A DNA stretch of 15,720 bases from DASXRA01 sp046734315 (GTDB lineage: Bacteria > Actinomycetota > Actinomycetes > Mycobacteriales > Jatrophihabitantaceae). Numbering within the stretch: position 1 is the first letter of the stretch; each line of letters starts with the position of its first letter. The notes below the pieces were generated by a model. It had not been told where the DNA came from, searched no databases, and worked only from the letters and a program-made list of their open reading frames with translations. Positions 6,788 through 13,374 of this stretch are shown in pieces. The stretch covers positions 1-15,720 of the forward strand of contig JBKPQY010000102.1 in the NCBI GenBank assembly GCA_046734315.1. The letters are read 5' to 3'. The translations under genes and the position numbers were made by a program.

Positions 6788-8029
6788 TCAGTCGGGGGTG
6801 GTTTCGGCGATTCTTCGCATGAGGTAGCGGCGCTCCGCGTCGGTGGGGGCGAGCTCGAGGGCCCGCTGGTAGGCCAGGCGGGCCTGCTCGGTGCGGCCGA
6901 GGCGGCGCAGCAGGTCAGCGCGGGTGGCGGGGAGCAGGTGGTAGTCGGCCAGAGCCCCGCTGGCTTCGATCTGCTCGACCAACACCAGGCCGGCGGCGGG
7001 GCCGTCGGCCATCGCGACCGCGACCGCACGGTTGAGCGCGACGACCGGCGAGGGGGCGATCTGGCTCAGCCGCTCATACAGCGCGGCGATCTCGGCCCAG
7101 TCGGTGTCCGCCGCGCGGGGCGCGGTGGCGTGGCTGGCGGCGATCGCGGCCAGCAACTGGTAGGGCCCTGGCTGGCCGAGCCGGATCGCCCGGTCCAGCA
7201 CGGCGCATGCCTCCTCGACCGCCGCGTGGTCCCACCGGGCGCGGTCCTGCTCCTCGAGGGTGACGATGTCACCGTCCGGGCTCAGCCGTGCCGCCCGCCG
7301 CGAGTCGTGGAGCAGCAGCAGGCTGAGCAGGCCGAGCGCCTCGGGTTCGTCGGGCATCAACTCGGCCAGCAGCCGGGCCAGGCGAATCGACTCGGCGCAC
7401 AGGTTTTGGCGAATCAGGTCCGCCCCCGCGCTGGCCGAGTAGCCCTCGTTGAACAGCCCGTACAGCACGGCCAACACGGCGCGCAGCCGCTCGGGCAGCG
7501 CATAGTCCGGTGGTACCCGGTAGGGGATGGCGGCGTCGCGGATCTTGTGCTTGGCCCGCACCAGCCGTTTGGCCATCGTCTCGTTAGGAACCAGGAACGC
7601 GCGGGCGATCTCGCTGGTGGTCAGCCCGCACAGCGTCCGCAATGCCAGCGCCACCTGGGCCTCGACCGGCAGCGCGGGGTGGCAGCAGGTGAAGATCAGC
7701 CGGAGCCGGTCATCACCGATCCCACCGCTGTCCGGGTAGTCGTCGGTGCTGTCGGTGGGGGTGGTCATGGCAAGCTCCCGCAGCTTGGCCTCGCCGACGG
7801 CGGCGCGGCGCAGCCGATCCATGGCCCGGTTCCGGGCGGTCGTCTTCAGCCATCCGGCCGGGTTGGTCGGCACGCCGTCGCGGGGCCAGCGTTCCAGGGC
7901 GCGGGCGAACGCGTCCTGGGCGCACTCCTCGGCCAGGTCCCAGTCGCCGGTGACCCGGATCAGGTGCGCCACCACCCGCCCCCACTCGGCACGGAACGCC
8001 GCGCTGACGGCGCGATGGGCCTCGCTCAC
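6788..8029 (-). CDS. ECF42-type RNA polymerase sigma factor with TPR-like extension
   Basis: This 413-residue sigma factor has region 2 near residues 5-75 (ending NPAGWLKTTARNRAMDRLRR), the ECF42-type linker DDRLRLIFTCCHPAL (106-120), and region 4 near 121-165 (VALALRTLCGLTTSEIARAFLVPNETMAKRLVRAK). A long C-terminal part follows: LYGLFNEGYSAS (189-200), then TPR-like helices ending ADLLRRLGRTEQARLAYQRALELAP. ECF42 factors have no classical anti-sigma factor and their extension is thought to control activity. The GTG start at 8029 is chosen because it overlaps the YCII stop (GTGA, 8026-8029) and begins the conserved SEAHRAVSAAFRAEW. The YCII partner upstream is the hallmark ECF42 neighbour. 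It probably drives its own cluster and the exporter. Confidence 0.93.
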   Translation of the reverse strand: MSEAHRAVSAAFRAEWGRVVAHLIRVTGDWDLAEECAQDAFARALERWPRDGVPTNPAGWLKTTARNRAMDRLRRAAVGEAKLRELAMTTPTDSTDDYPDSGGIGDDRLRLIFTCCHPALPVEAQVALALRTLCGLTTSEIARAFLVPNETMAKRLVRAKHKIRDAAIPYRVPPDYALPERLRAVLAVLYGLFNEGYSASAGADLIRQNLCAESIRLARLLAELMPDEPEALGLLSLLLLHDSRRAARLSPDGDIVTLEEQDRARWDHAAVEEACAVLDRAIRLGQPGPYQLLAAIAASHATAPRAADTDWAEIAALYERLSQIAPSPVVALNRAVAVAMADGPAAGLVLVEQIEASGALADYHLLPATRADLLRRLGRTEQARLAYQRALELAPTDAERRYLMRRIAETTPD

Positions 8030-8367
8030 GGCTCCCACGCCGGCCGCACCTCGACCGTGCCGAACTCGGCGGCCGGGTTGCGCGCGGCGATCTCGATTGC
8101 CTCGTCGAGGTCGGTGCACTCGAGCACGTAGAAGCCGGCGATCTGTTCCTTGGTCTCGGCGAATGGGCCGTCCGCGACCACGAGGCCGCCCTCGCGCACC
8201 CTGACTGTGGTGGCGGCCGAGGTGGGCCGTAGCCGTTGCAGGCTGACCAAGTTGCCGCGCGCCTCGAGCTCGCTCTGGAAGGCCATGAACGCGTCGGTTC
8301 GCTCCTGTTGCTGCTGCTCGCTCAGCGCCTGGTTCTCATCTCCGCACACCAGAAGCACGTAGCGCAT
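8026..8367 (-). CDS. YCII-related DGPF-domain protein
   Basis: This 113-residue protein starts MRYVLLVCGDE and contains DGPFAETKEQIAGFYVLE (residues 66-83), the signature of the YCII/DGPF family. The fold is ferredoxin-like, and the biochemical role is unknown. DGPF proteins are the standard genomic partners of ECF42 sigma factors, and this gene overlaps the sigma gene by four bases, so the two are translationally coupled. An AAGGAG ribosome site at 8375-8380 precedes the ATG at 8367. A role as sensor or target of the sigma factor is inference. Confidence 0.92.
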   Translation of the reverse strand: MRYVLLVCGDENQALSEQQQQERTDAFMAFQSELEARGNLVSLQRLRPTSAATTVRVREGGLVVADGPFAETKEQIAGFYVLECTDLDEAIEIAARNPAAEFGTVEVRPAWEP

Positions 8368-8430
8368 CGCGGATCTCCTTTTCTTGAGGCGAGCCGTTCA
8401 TGAGTACAACGGCGGATCGTGCGGATCAGC

Positions 8431-8826
8431 TCAGTCGGGGGCCACGAAGAAGACGACCTGTTCGTCGGCGATCTTGCCCTGCTCGTCGAACTGGTAGATC
8501 CGCGCGCCGAGCAGGGTCATCTGCGGCGCGTCGGGCACGAACGCGACCCGCACGGTCAGCGTCACCAGCGCTCGACGCTCGTCGCCCCAGGCGGTCAGGA
8601 CATGTGCGGTGCCCGGCACGACGGCCTGGGCGAACTCGATCAAGCCGTGCATGTAGTCCTCCACGCCGGTCAGCTCGACCTTCGGCGGCGCCGGGTCGAC
8701 GGTTGTCGCCGTCACCGTCACCCCTGAGGCCAGGCCCTTGCGGGCGGTCTCCCAGTCATGTCGGCTCCACGCCTCGATGTGGGCACGGGCTGCCGCGACC
8801 GCCGGCGAATCCTGCTGAATGCTCAT
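8431..8826 (-). CDS. SnoaL-like (NTF2-fold) protein
   Basis: This 131-residue protein has the layout of a small NTF2-fold domain: an N-terminal helix (ARAHIEAWSRHDWETARKGL), a strand with TVDPAPPKVELTGVEDYMHGL, strands GTAHVLTAWGDERRALVTLTV, and the C-terminal IYQFDEQGKIADEQVVFF. Members include polyketide cyclases and many small-molecule-binding proteins of unknown role. It is the first gene of the minus-strand cluster: GGAGGAGGA (8831-8839) precedes the ATG at 8826, and 63 bases separate it from the YCII gene. The promoter-like element at 8875-8905 lies directly upstream. A ligand-sensing role for the sigma factor is possible but unproven. Confidence 0.85.
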   Translation of the reverse strand: MSIQQDSPAVAAARAHIEAWSRHDWETARKGLASGVTVTATTVDPAPPKVELTGVEDYMHGLIEFAQAVVPGTAHVLTAWGDERRALVTLTVRVAFVPDAPQMTLLGARIYQFDEQGKIADEQVVFFVAPD

Positions 8827-8874
8827 CTCGTCCTCCTCCGACTCGGGCTACCCTGCTGGTGGCCTCATGTCGAA

Positions 8875-8905
8875 GACGAACAGCAGCCGACCTGGATGGA
8901 CACCC
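8875..8905 (-). promoter_or_regulatory. Candidate ECF42-dependent promoter of the sigma cluster
   Basis: On the minus strand GGGTGTCCATCC (8894-8905) is followed after 13 bases by TTCGTC (8875-8880). The pair matches the element upstream of the exporter (6718-6747) with one base more spacing. A transcript start a few bases downstream would give a leader of about 42 nt before the ATG at 8826. This fits autoregulation of the cluster by its own sigma factor. Confidence 0.6.
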
Positions 8906-9193
8906 ACGATGCGGCATTGTCGGCAACCCGACCGGACGGTGGTTCGGCCGCGCCGCAAGGGGATTGGCTTGCGGGGCCGCGCTCCTGGCCTACCTGGACT
9001 CGGCTAGCGCCGCGTCATACCTCGGCTGGAGCAGCGACAAGGCAGCGACCTGGGCGCGGAGTGTCTGTACGTAGTTCGCCATCGCGCTCTCTTTCCGTCG
9101 CAAGGCCTTGCCTGTCCCGGCCGTTTCCTACCCCGACGGCTGGCGACGAAGTCCATACGTGAACCACCGGCGGGCGCTGGTCGTTTGTCAGGC
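8906..9193. other. Intergenic region between divergent SnoaL-like genes
   Basis: No well-supported gene lies here. A minus-strand ORF of 30 residues (8990-9082, starting MANYVQTLRAQ) has a purine-rich stretch upstream of its ATG but no known family, so I leave it uncalled. The plus-strand gene at 9194 must be expressed from a promoter in this stretch; TGTCCC near 9110 is a weak candidate only. Confidence 0.35.
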
Positions 9194-9646
9194 ATGGCGA
9201 ACACCGACGTGTACACCGGCTTCCTGGACGCGCTGAACCGGCAGGATCTCGGCGCCGCCGAGAAGTACGTCGACGTCGCGGCGTACCGGGAGAACTGTGT
9301 GGGCTTCACCCCGGGCTGGGTCGACTGGCCGGCGGCGTGTGCCTCGCTGACCCCGATCTGGAAGGCGATCCCGGACCTGCACGTCGAGCTGCACGACGTC
9401 GCGGCGGCCTCCGACACCGTGCTCGCCCACGGCACGGTCGGCGGCACCGCGAAGGGCCGGCTCTACGGCGCTCCGGCGACCAAGCGCGCGTACCGGGCGA
9501 GCTTCTTCGACTATGTGCGCCTGCGCGACGGCCTGATCCTCGAGCGCGTACAACAGGCCGACGTCCTCGCCCAGATGCGCCAAGCCTACGGCCGCGTCTT
9601 CGGTGTGCTAGGTATCAGCGCGATGCTGCTCCGGCAGAAGGCGTGA
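9194..9646 (+). CDS. SnoaL-like ester cyclase family protein
   Basis: This 150-residue NTF2-fold protein has the typical start DVYTGFLDALNRQDLGAAEKYV, the AACASLTPIWKAIPDLHVELHDVAA segment and the C-terminal FFDYVRLRDGLILERVQQADVLAQMRQ, all characteristic of SnoaL-like cyclases and related uncharacterised proteins. His68 (ELHDV) and Asp107 (FFDYVR) sit in plausible pocket positions, but a catalytic set cannot be assigned. ATG at 9194 is preferred over an in-frame TTG at 9185; neither has a strong ribosome site. It is divergent from the ECF42 cluster and unlike the SnoaL protein at 8431-8826 apart from the shared fold. Confidence 0.83.
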   Translation: MANTDVYTGFLDALNRQDLGAAEKYVDVAAYRENCVGFTPGWVDWPAACASLTPIWKAIPDLHVELHDVAAASDTVLAHGTVGGTAKGRLYGAPATKRAYRASFFDYVRLRDGLILERVQQADVLAQMRQAYGRVFGVLGISAMLLRQKA

Positions 9647-9674
9647 GGTCCGCAGCGAATCGCAGCGGCTGCGC

Positions 9675-9947
9675 GTGGTGGCCCGCGCGGCGGTCACACA
9701 GTCGAACACTGCTCGTGCGAAGGCACAGTTCGCTCGTCGCGAGCGTCTGCTGGCCGTGAAAGCGCGCGAGATTGCCCAGATCGAGAGGGCCATCCAGTAC
9801 TACGTCGACATGGCGAATCGCTGCCGCGAACAGAGCAACACCGTGATGGGCGACAAGCTGGACGCCCGGGCCATCGTCGAACGCGAACGTCTCGCGCTAG
9901 CCATCGTCGAACGCGACGCCTGTCCACCGGTTATTGACCGACCGTAG
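9675..9947 (+). CDS. Hypothetical small helical protein, 90 aa
   Basis: I do not recognise this gene. From GTG at 9675 the product is Ala-, Arg- and Glu-rich, with long stretches likely to be helix or coiled coil (TARAKAQFARRERLLAVKA, EIAQIERAIQYYVDMANRC). Codon use is compatible with a real gene. It follows the SnoaL-like gene by 28 bases, so co-transcription is possible. The C-terminal part holds an imperfect ten-residue duplication (AIVERERLAL then AIVERDACPP) from a 17-bp direct repeat. An alternative start is the next GTG at 9678. Confidence 0.55.
   Translation: MVARAAVTQSNTARAKAQFARRERLLAVKAREIAQIERAIQYYVDMANRCREQSNTVMGDKLDARAIVERERLALAIVERDACPPVIDRP
9870..9916 (+). repeat. 17-bp direct repeat, 30-bp period
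   Basis: GCCATCGTCGAACGCGA occurs at 9870-9886 and again at 9900-9916. The 30-bp period keeps the reading frame and duplicates the peptide AIVER with Glu then Asp. It looks like a recent short in-frame duplication. Confidence 0.85.
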
Positions 9948-10107
9948 GCATGGGCGAAAGTCCAACGCACTCACATTGGCAGGGTCAGCACCCAGCGCCA
10001 TGAGCGTGCGTCGTTCGGCCGAACGTTCGCTTGCTCACATCAGAGGGGGTGGGCCACCTGTCGACTGTCTGTGTGCCGCCGAAGATTCGGTGCGATGCTT
10101 ACACGTT

Positions 10108-10521
10108 ATGAGTAACGCGGTTGTGCGCCCGACCATCTCCGTGATGTTGATCGTGGCCGACGCTCACGCAGCGGTCACCTGGTACGCCAAGGCGCTGGGC
10201 GCCGGCCAGTTGTGGGACCTCGATGGGGTTGCCGGGCTACACCTCGACGGCGCACCGTTCTTCGTCCACGAAGCCGTGCCGGGCAAGAAGCAGGAGCCGA
10301 GCCCTACGGACGTCGGCTTGACGACCACCCGCATCGAAGTGTTCGTCAATGCGCCAGGTGACCTCATCGAACGCGCCGCCCAAGCCGGATCGACCGACGT
10401 GGAGCCGGTAACGGACCATCATGCCCCGTGGGGGACACATCGTCAGGGCGGGTTTACCGACCCATTCGGTCATCGCTGGTCTGTGGGCGATCGGACGCCG
10501 CTGGATCAGTTCCCCCGGTGA
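10108..10521 (+). CDS. VOC-superfamily (glyoxalase/PhnB-like) protein
   Basis: This 137-residue protein carries the beta-alpha-beta layout of the vicinal oxygen chelate superfamily: TISVMLIVADAHAAVTWYAKALGA (residues 9-32), LHLDGAPFFVHEA (45-56), TRIEVFVNAPGDLIERAAQAGST and finally GGFTDPFGHRWSVGD (114-128). The DPFGHRW end is diagnostic of PhnB-like or bleomycin-resistance-like members. His55 and a C-terminal polar residue may bind metal, but the substrate is unknown. ATG at 10108 is chosen as the nearest start before the conserved first strand; no strong ribosome site is seen, so a leaderless transcript is possible. A related but broken gene lies convergently at 10731-11098. Confidence 0.86.
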   Translation: MSNAVVRPTISVMLIVADAHAAVTWYAKALGAGQLWDLDGVAGLHLDGAPFFVHEAVPGKKQEPSPTDVGLTTTRIEVFVNAPGDLIERAAQAGSTDVEPVTDHHAPWGTHRQGGFTDPFGHRWSVGDRTPLDQFPR

Positions 10522-10730
10522 GTCTCGCACGTGGGTCTTTGGAGCTCTGCGGCCTCCGCTCGGGGGCATGTGGCACTACCCGACCCGCCCGTCCCGCAAC
10601 GATCCTGGCGCGGCGCCGGCCATACCGATGGAACCTGTCGAACAGCGCTGACGCCATGGGCGTGCGGTTGAGCGGCTTTCGAGTCTCGGGCCGACATCAC
10701 CCCCGGGACGGCTAACGGTGGCCAGGGCAT

Positions 10731-11098
10731 GACGGGCGTCGCGATCTCCCACTCGTGCCCGAACGGATCGAGTACTCGACCCACTCGCCAGCCATGTTCG
10801 ACATCGACCGGAGATTTCGCCGAAGGTCCCGCCCCGATCGCCGCCGCGTACACCGCGTCCGGGTCATCCACCACGAGGAGCACCCGGCCCGTGGCTGCAC
10901 CGATCGCGCGGGGCACAAGGCGCTCAGAACTCTCGCCCACGGCAGCGACCCAGAAGCAGCGTCGCCGATCGCCAATGGAGCGACGATCTCTTCACCGTCG
11001 CCCACCACGTAGAGCACACGCGCTCCAAAGGCCTACTGATAGAACGCGATCGCCGCCGTCCCCTGGTCGACCCACAGCTCGGGCTGTATGGACGTCAT
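10731..11098 (-). pseudogene. VOC-superfamily protein, inactivated
   Basis: From ATG at 11096-11098 the minus strand reads TSIQPELWVDQGTAAIAFYQ, then an in-frame TAG at 11033-11035, then AFGARVLYVVGDGEEIVAPLAIGDA. A one-base deletion near 10951-10962 moves the frame to FWVAAVGESSERLVPRAIG, then LLVVDDPDAVYAAAIGAG and the family ending GRVLDPFGHEWEIATPV near 10731. This is a complete VOC protein of about 120 residues carrying one nonsense and one frameshift mutation. Open frame continues to 10506 but looks non-coding. The 209 bases from 10522 to 10730 hold nothing else recognisable. Sequencing error could explain one lesion, less likely both. Confidence 0.8.
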
Positions 11099-11104
11099 GA
11101 CGTC
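11091..11104. repeat. Perfect 14-bp palindrome at the VOC pseudogene start
   Basis: GACGTCATGACGTC is its own reverse complement and covers the start codon of the broken VOC gene. It could be an old operator or chance. The rest of the gap up to the LysR gene (11105-11334) holds no supported gene; a plus-strand ORF of 84 codons there is low-complexity and unconvincing. Confidence 0.5.
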
Positions 11105-11334
11105 GGAGTCTGCACCCTCAACGAAACCGCGCTGGCGGCTGGATCGGACGGCCACCGCGCGCAACCAGCGGCAAAAGCGGTCGGCTGTCGCTGGGCGCAG
11201 CGCACGCATAGTTGTGAGGTGTGGCCGGGCTGATCAGCAGCGACAAGTTTTCGATTCAACTCGGTTTGGTCGGGGCGTCGGCCATGGCACTGCGCCGAGC
11301 CAATCGGCGAGAGCCGCGGGGCCTCGACCGAGGT

Positions 11335-12204
11335 TCAGCTGACCGTCGCGCACGCGTCGAGCAGGCGGCGCAGCGTGGGCGTCGGTGGGCCGGGGGGCGC
11401 CGCCAGGGAGGTGCGCGTGGCCAGGCCGAGGAGGGGACGGAATGCCACGCGGGATGTGGTCATCTGTTCGGCGACGCCGGCGTAGAGCGCGGTCCAGCAC
11501 GGGCGGCTGCTGCCGATCTCGGCGAGGGTGTCTTGGGTGTTGGTGAAGGCGGGTCCGAGTTCCGGTTCGAAGCCGGCCGCGGCGCAGGCGGCGAGGATGA
11601 GGTCGTGGAACGCGGGGTTGTCCTCGCGGGGCGCCAGGCGCAACGGCAGGTCGCGCAGCTGGCGCAGCTCCAGCGTGGGGTGAGCGGCGAGCGGGTGGGT
11701 AGCCGGTAGGGCAGCGACCAGCGGGTCGTCCCACAACGGCAGCAGTTCCAGGTCGCGCGCCCGCGGCATGGCGCGGACGAACGCGGCGTCGAGCTGCCCG
11801 GAACGCACCATCGCCAACCGCCGCTCGGTGGGCGCGCCGACGAGCTGGACGCGCAGCGCCGGACCAGTGCGGGCGAGCTCATCCAGCACCCGAGGCAGCC
11901 GCTCGCCCAGGCCCTGGCTGGTGCCCAGGCGCAGGACGCCGCCGTCCGCCAGCTGGGCGGCCACCTGCCGCGCCTTCTCCGCCGCAGCGAGCACCGCGCG
12001 CGCCTCCGGCAGCAGGCGTTCGCCGGCCGGGGTGAGCCGCACGTGCCGGGACGTTCGATCGAACAGTCGCACGCCAAGCTCGCGTTCGAGCCGGCGGATC
12101 TGTTGGCTGACCGCGGGCTGGACGATGTGCAGCCGCTGCGCCGCTCGGGCGAAGTTCAACTCGTCGGCCACCGCGGTGAAGTAGATCAGCTGCCGCAGCT
12201 CCAC
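11335..12204 (-). CDS. LysR-family transcriptional regulator
   Basis: This 289-residue regulator starts ELRQLIYFTAVADELNFARAAQRLHIVQPAVSQQIRRLE. Its winged helix-turn-helix spans about residues 5-64, with the recognition helix in PAVSQQIRRLE and the wing TSRHVRLTPAGERLL. The rest (from about 90) is a periplasmic-binding-like effector domain (LRLGTSQGLGERLPRVLDEL, LDAAFVRAMP, NTQDTLAEIGSSRPCWTAL). I choose GTG at 12204 rather than ATG at 12222 because conserved sequence begins there and the LysR box at 12218-12232 would otherwise lie inside the gene. It is divergent from the MDR enzyme and probably controls it and itself. The ligand is unknown. Confidence 0.92.
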   Translation of the reverse strand: MELRQLIYFTAVADELNFARAAQRLHIVQPAVSQQIRRLERELGVRLFDRTSRHVRLTPAGERLLPEARAVLAAAEKARQVAAQLADGGVLRLGTSQGLGERLPRVLDELARTGPALRVQLVGAPTERRLAMVRSGQLDAAFVRAMPRARDLELLPLWDDPLVAALPATHPLAAHPTLELRQLRDLPLRLAPREDNPAFHDLILAACAAAGFEPELGPAFTNTQDTLAEIGSSRPCWTALYAGVAEQMTTSRVAFRPLLGLATRTSLAAPPGPPTPTLRRLLDACATVS

Positions 12205-12217
12205 GCCGCCTCCATCC

Positions 12218-12232
12218 ATCACGATTGGTGAT
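12218..12232. promoter_or_regulatory. LysR-type T-N11-A box between regulator and MDR gene
   Basis: ATCAC (12218-12222) and GTGAT (12228-12232) are perfect inverted repeats around GATTG, and T12219 with A12231 gives the exact T-N11-A spacing of LysR-family recognition sites. The box is 14 bases before the GTG of the regulator and 58 bases before that of the enzyme gene, a usual position for autoregulation plus activation of the divergent gene. Confidence 0.72.
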
Positions 12233-12290
12233 CGCTGCGCGGTACAACCGCGTCTTGGTGGCGCGCTGTTCCGCCGGTGGGATGGGGGAC

Positions 12291-13196
12291 GTGAAAGCCA
12301 TCGTCAACACGCGTGACGGACCCGGGATCGCCGCGGTCGACGATCCGCGACCAGCAGCCCACAACGAAGCCCTCGTGGCGGTACGCGCCTTCTCGCTCAA
12401 CCGCGGCGAGCTCGCCCTGCTGGAGGCGCGCACCGAGCGGTGGCGTCCCGGCCAAGACGTCGCCGGGGTGGTCGTCGAGCCCGCCGACGACGGGTCCGGG
12501 CCACCGGTGGGCAGCCGCGTCGTCGCGCTCGTCGAGCAGGCCGGCTGGGCGGAGCTGGCCGCCGTACCGACCGACAGGCTGGCTGTACTACCGGACCGGG
12601 TGAGCATCGAGCAGGCCGCCGCGCTGCCGCTGGCCGGGCTGACCGCGCTGCGCACCCTTCGCCTGGGCGGCGATCTGCTCGGCCGCCGGGTGCTGGTGAC
12701 CGGCGCCAGCGGTGGGGTCGGCGGGACGCAGGTGCAACTCGCGGTTGCTGCCGGCGCCGAGGTCACCGCCGTCGCCGGAGCGCGGCACCACGAGAACCTG
12801 CTCGCCCGCGGTGTGACGTCGGTGGTCAACGACCCGGCCGCGGTCCAAGGCGTGTACGACCTGGTCGCCGACTGGGTCGGCGGCGCGTCGCTGGCCGCCG
12901 CGCTCGGCAAGGTCGCCCCGCGCGGGACGGTCGTCCTCGGCTCGGGCAGTCCGGACAAGACACCGATCAACATCTACGACTTCTTCGGCCATGAGGGCGC
13001 CCGGATCGTCGCCTACCTCTCCTACGCACAACCCGAACCGCAGGGCCCCGACCTCGCGACGCTCGCGCGGCTGGTCGCGACCGGCCGACTCGACCCCGTC
13101 GTCGGGCTGGTGACGAGCTGGACCCGGCTGCAAGACGCGATCACTGCTCTCACGCAACGGCGCCTCACCGGCAAGGCCGTACTCACCGTCGACTGA
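12291..13196 (+). CDS. Zinc-independent MDR oxidoreductase (quinone-reductase-like)
   Basis: This protein of about 301 residues belongs to the medium-chain dehydrogenase/reductase superfamily. It has the N-terminal GroES-like domain (KAIVNTRDGPGIAAVDDP, SLNRGELALLEA, PGQDVAGVVVEPADDG, VGSRVVALV) and the NADPH-binding Rossmann domain with LVTGASGGVGGTQVQLAVAAGAEVTAVAG (about residues 135-163). The catalytic zinc ligands of alcohol dehydrogenases and the structural zinc cysteines are absent, which fits quinone-oxidoreductase-like members. The ending TRLQDAITALTQRRLTGKAVLTVD is typical. GTG at 12291 is preferred as it begins the conserved strand; ATG at 12282 is an alternative. The divergent LysR gene is its likely regulator. 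The substrate, perhaps a quinone or enone, is unknown. Confidence 0.91.
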   Translation: MKAIVNTRDGPGIAAVDDPRPAAHNEALVAVRAFSLNRGELALLEARTERWRPGQDVAGVVVEPADDGSGPPVGSRVVALVEQAGWAELAAVPTDRLAVLPDRVSIEQAAALPLAGLTALRTLRLGGDLLGRRVLVTGASGGVGGTQVQLAVAAGAEVTAVAGARHHENLLARGVTSVVNDPAAVQGVYDLVADWVGGASLAAALGKVAPRGTVVLGSGSPDKTPINIYDFFGHEGARIVAYLSYAQPEPQGPDLATLARLVATGRLDPVVGLVTSWTRLQDAITALTQRRLTGKAVLTVD

Positions 13197-13210
13197 CCCA
13201 ACCCAAGCGT

Positions 13211-13242
13211 GGTGTGCCGCAGACGGATCGCCATGGCACACC
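13211..13242 (+). terminator. Hairpin terminator after the MDR gene
   Basis: GGTGTGCC at 13211-13218 pairs perfectly with GGCACACC at 13235-13242 around a 16-base loop, starting 14 bases after the stop codon at 13196. Only TT follows, not a long U-tract, which is common for terminators in GC-rich actinobacteria. Confidence 0.55.
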
Positions 13243-13374
13243 TTCCCGGCCAGTTCGGTCTGCGACAGTTCGCGCGGTAGGCGCGCTCATGGCCACGGCG
13301 CTACCCGTACTCGCGGTGCCCGCTGGTGAGGAGCATCTCGGGCCGCCTGGGCCCGATCCGGCAGAGTGGGGCGC

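Noticed and set aside
8990..9082. 30-residue minus-strand ORF with a purine-rich upstream stretch.
   Set aside because: No family resemblance, no clear promoter and no link to a neighbour, so chance is equally likely.
8400..9162. Long plus-strand ORFs opposite the SnoaL-YCII region.
   Set aside because: They are Arg-, Ser- and Pro-rich shadows of minus-strand genes with clear family motifs.
10059..10107. TGTCGA at 10059 upstream of the VOC gene as a third ECF42 promoter.
   Set aside because: It lacks the TGTCCATCC extension shared by the other two sites, no TTCGTC block lies at the right spacing, and a lone hexamer is expected several times in the window.
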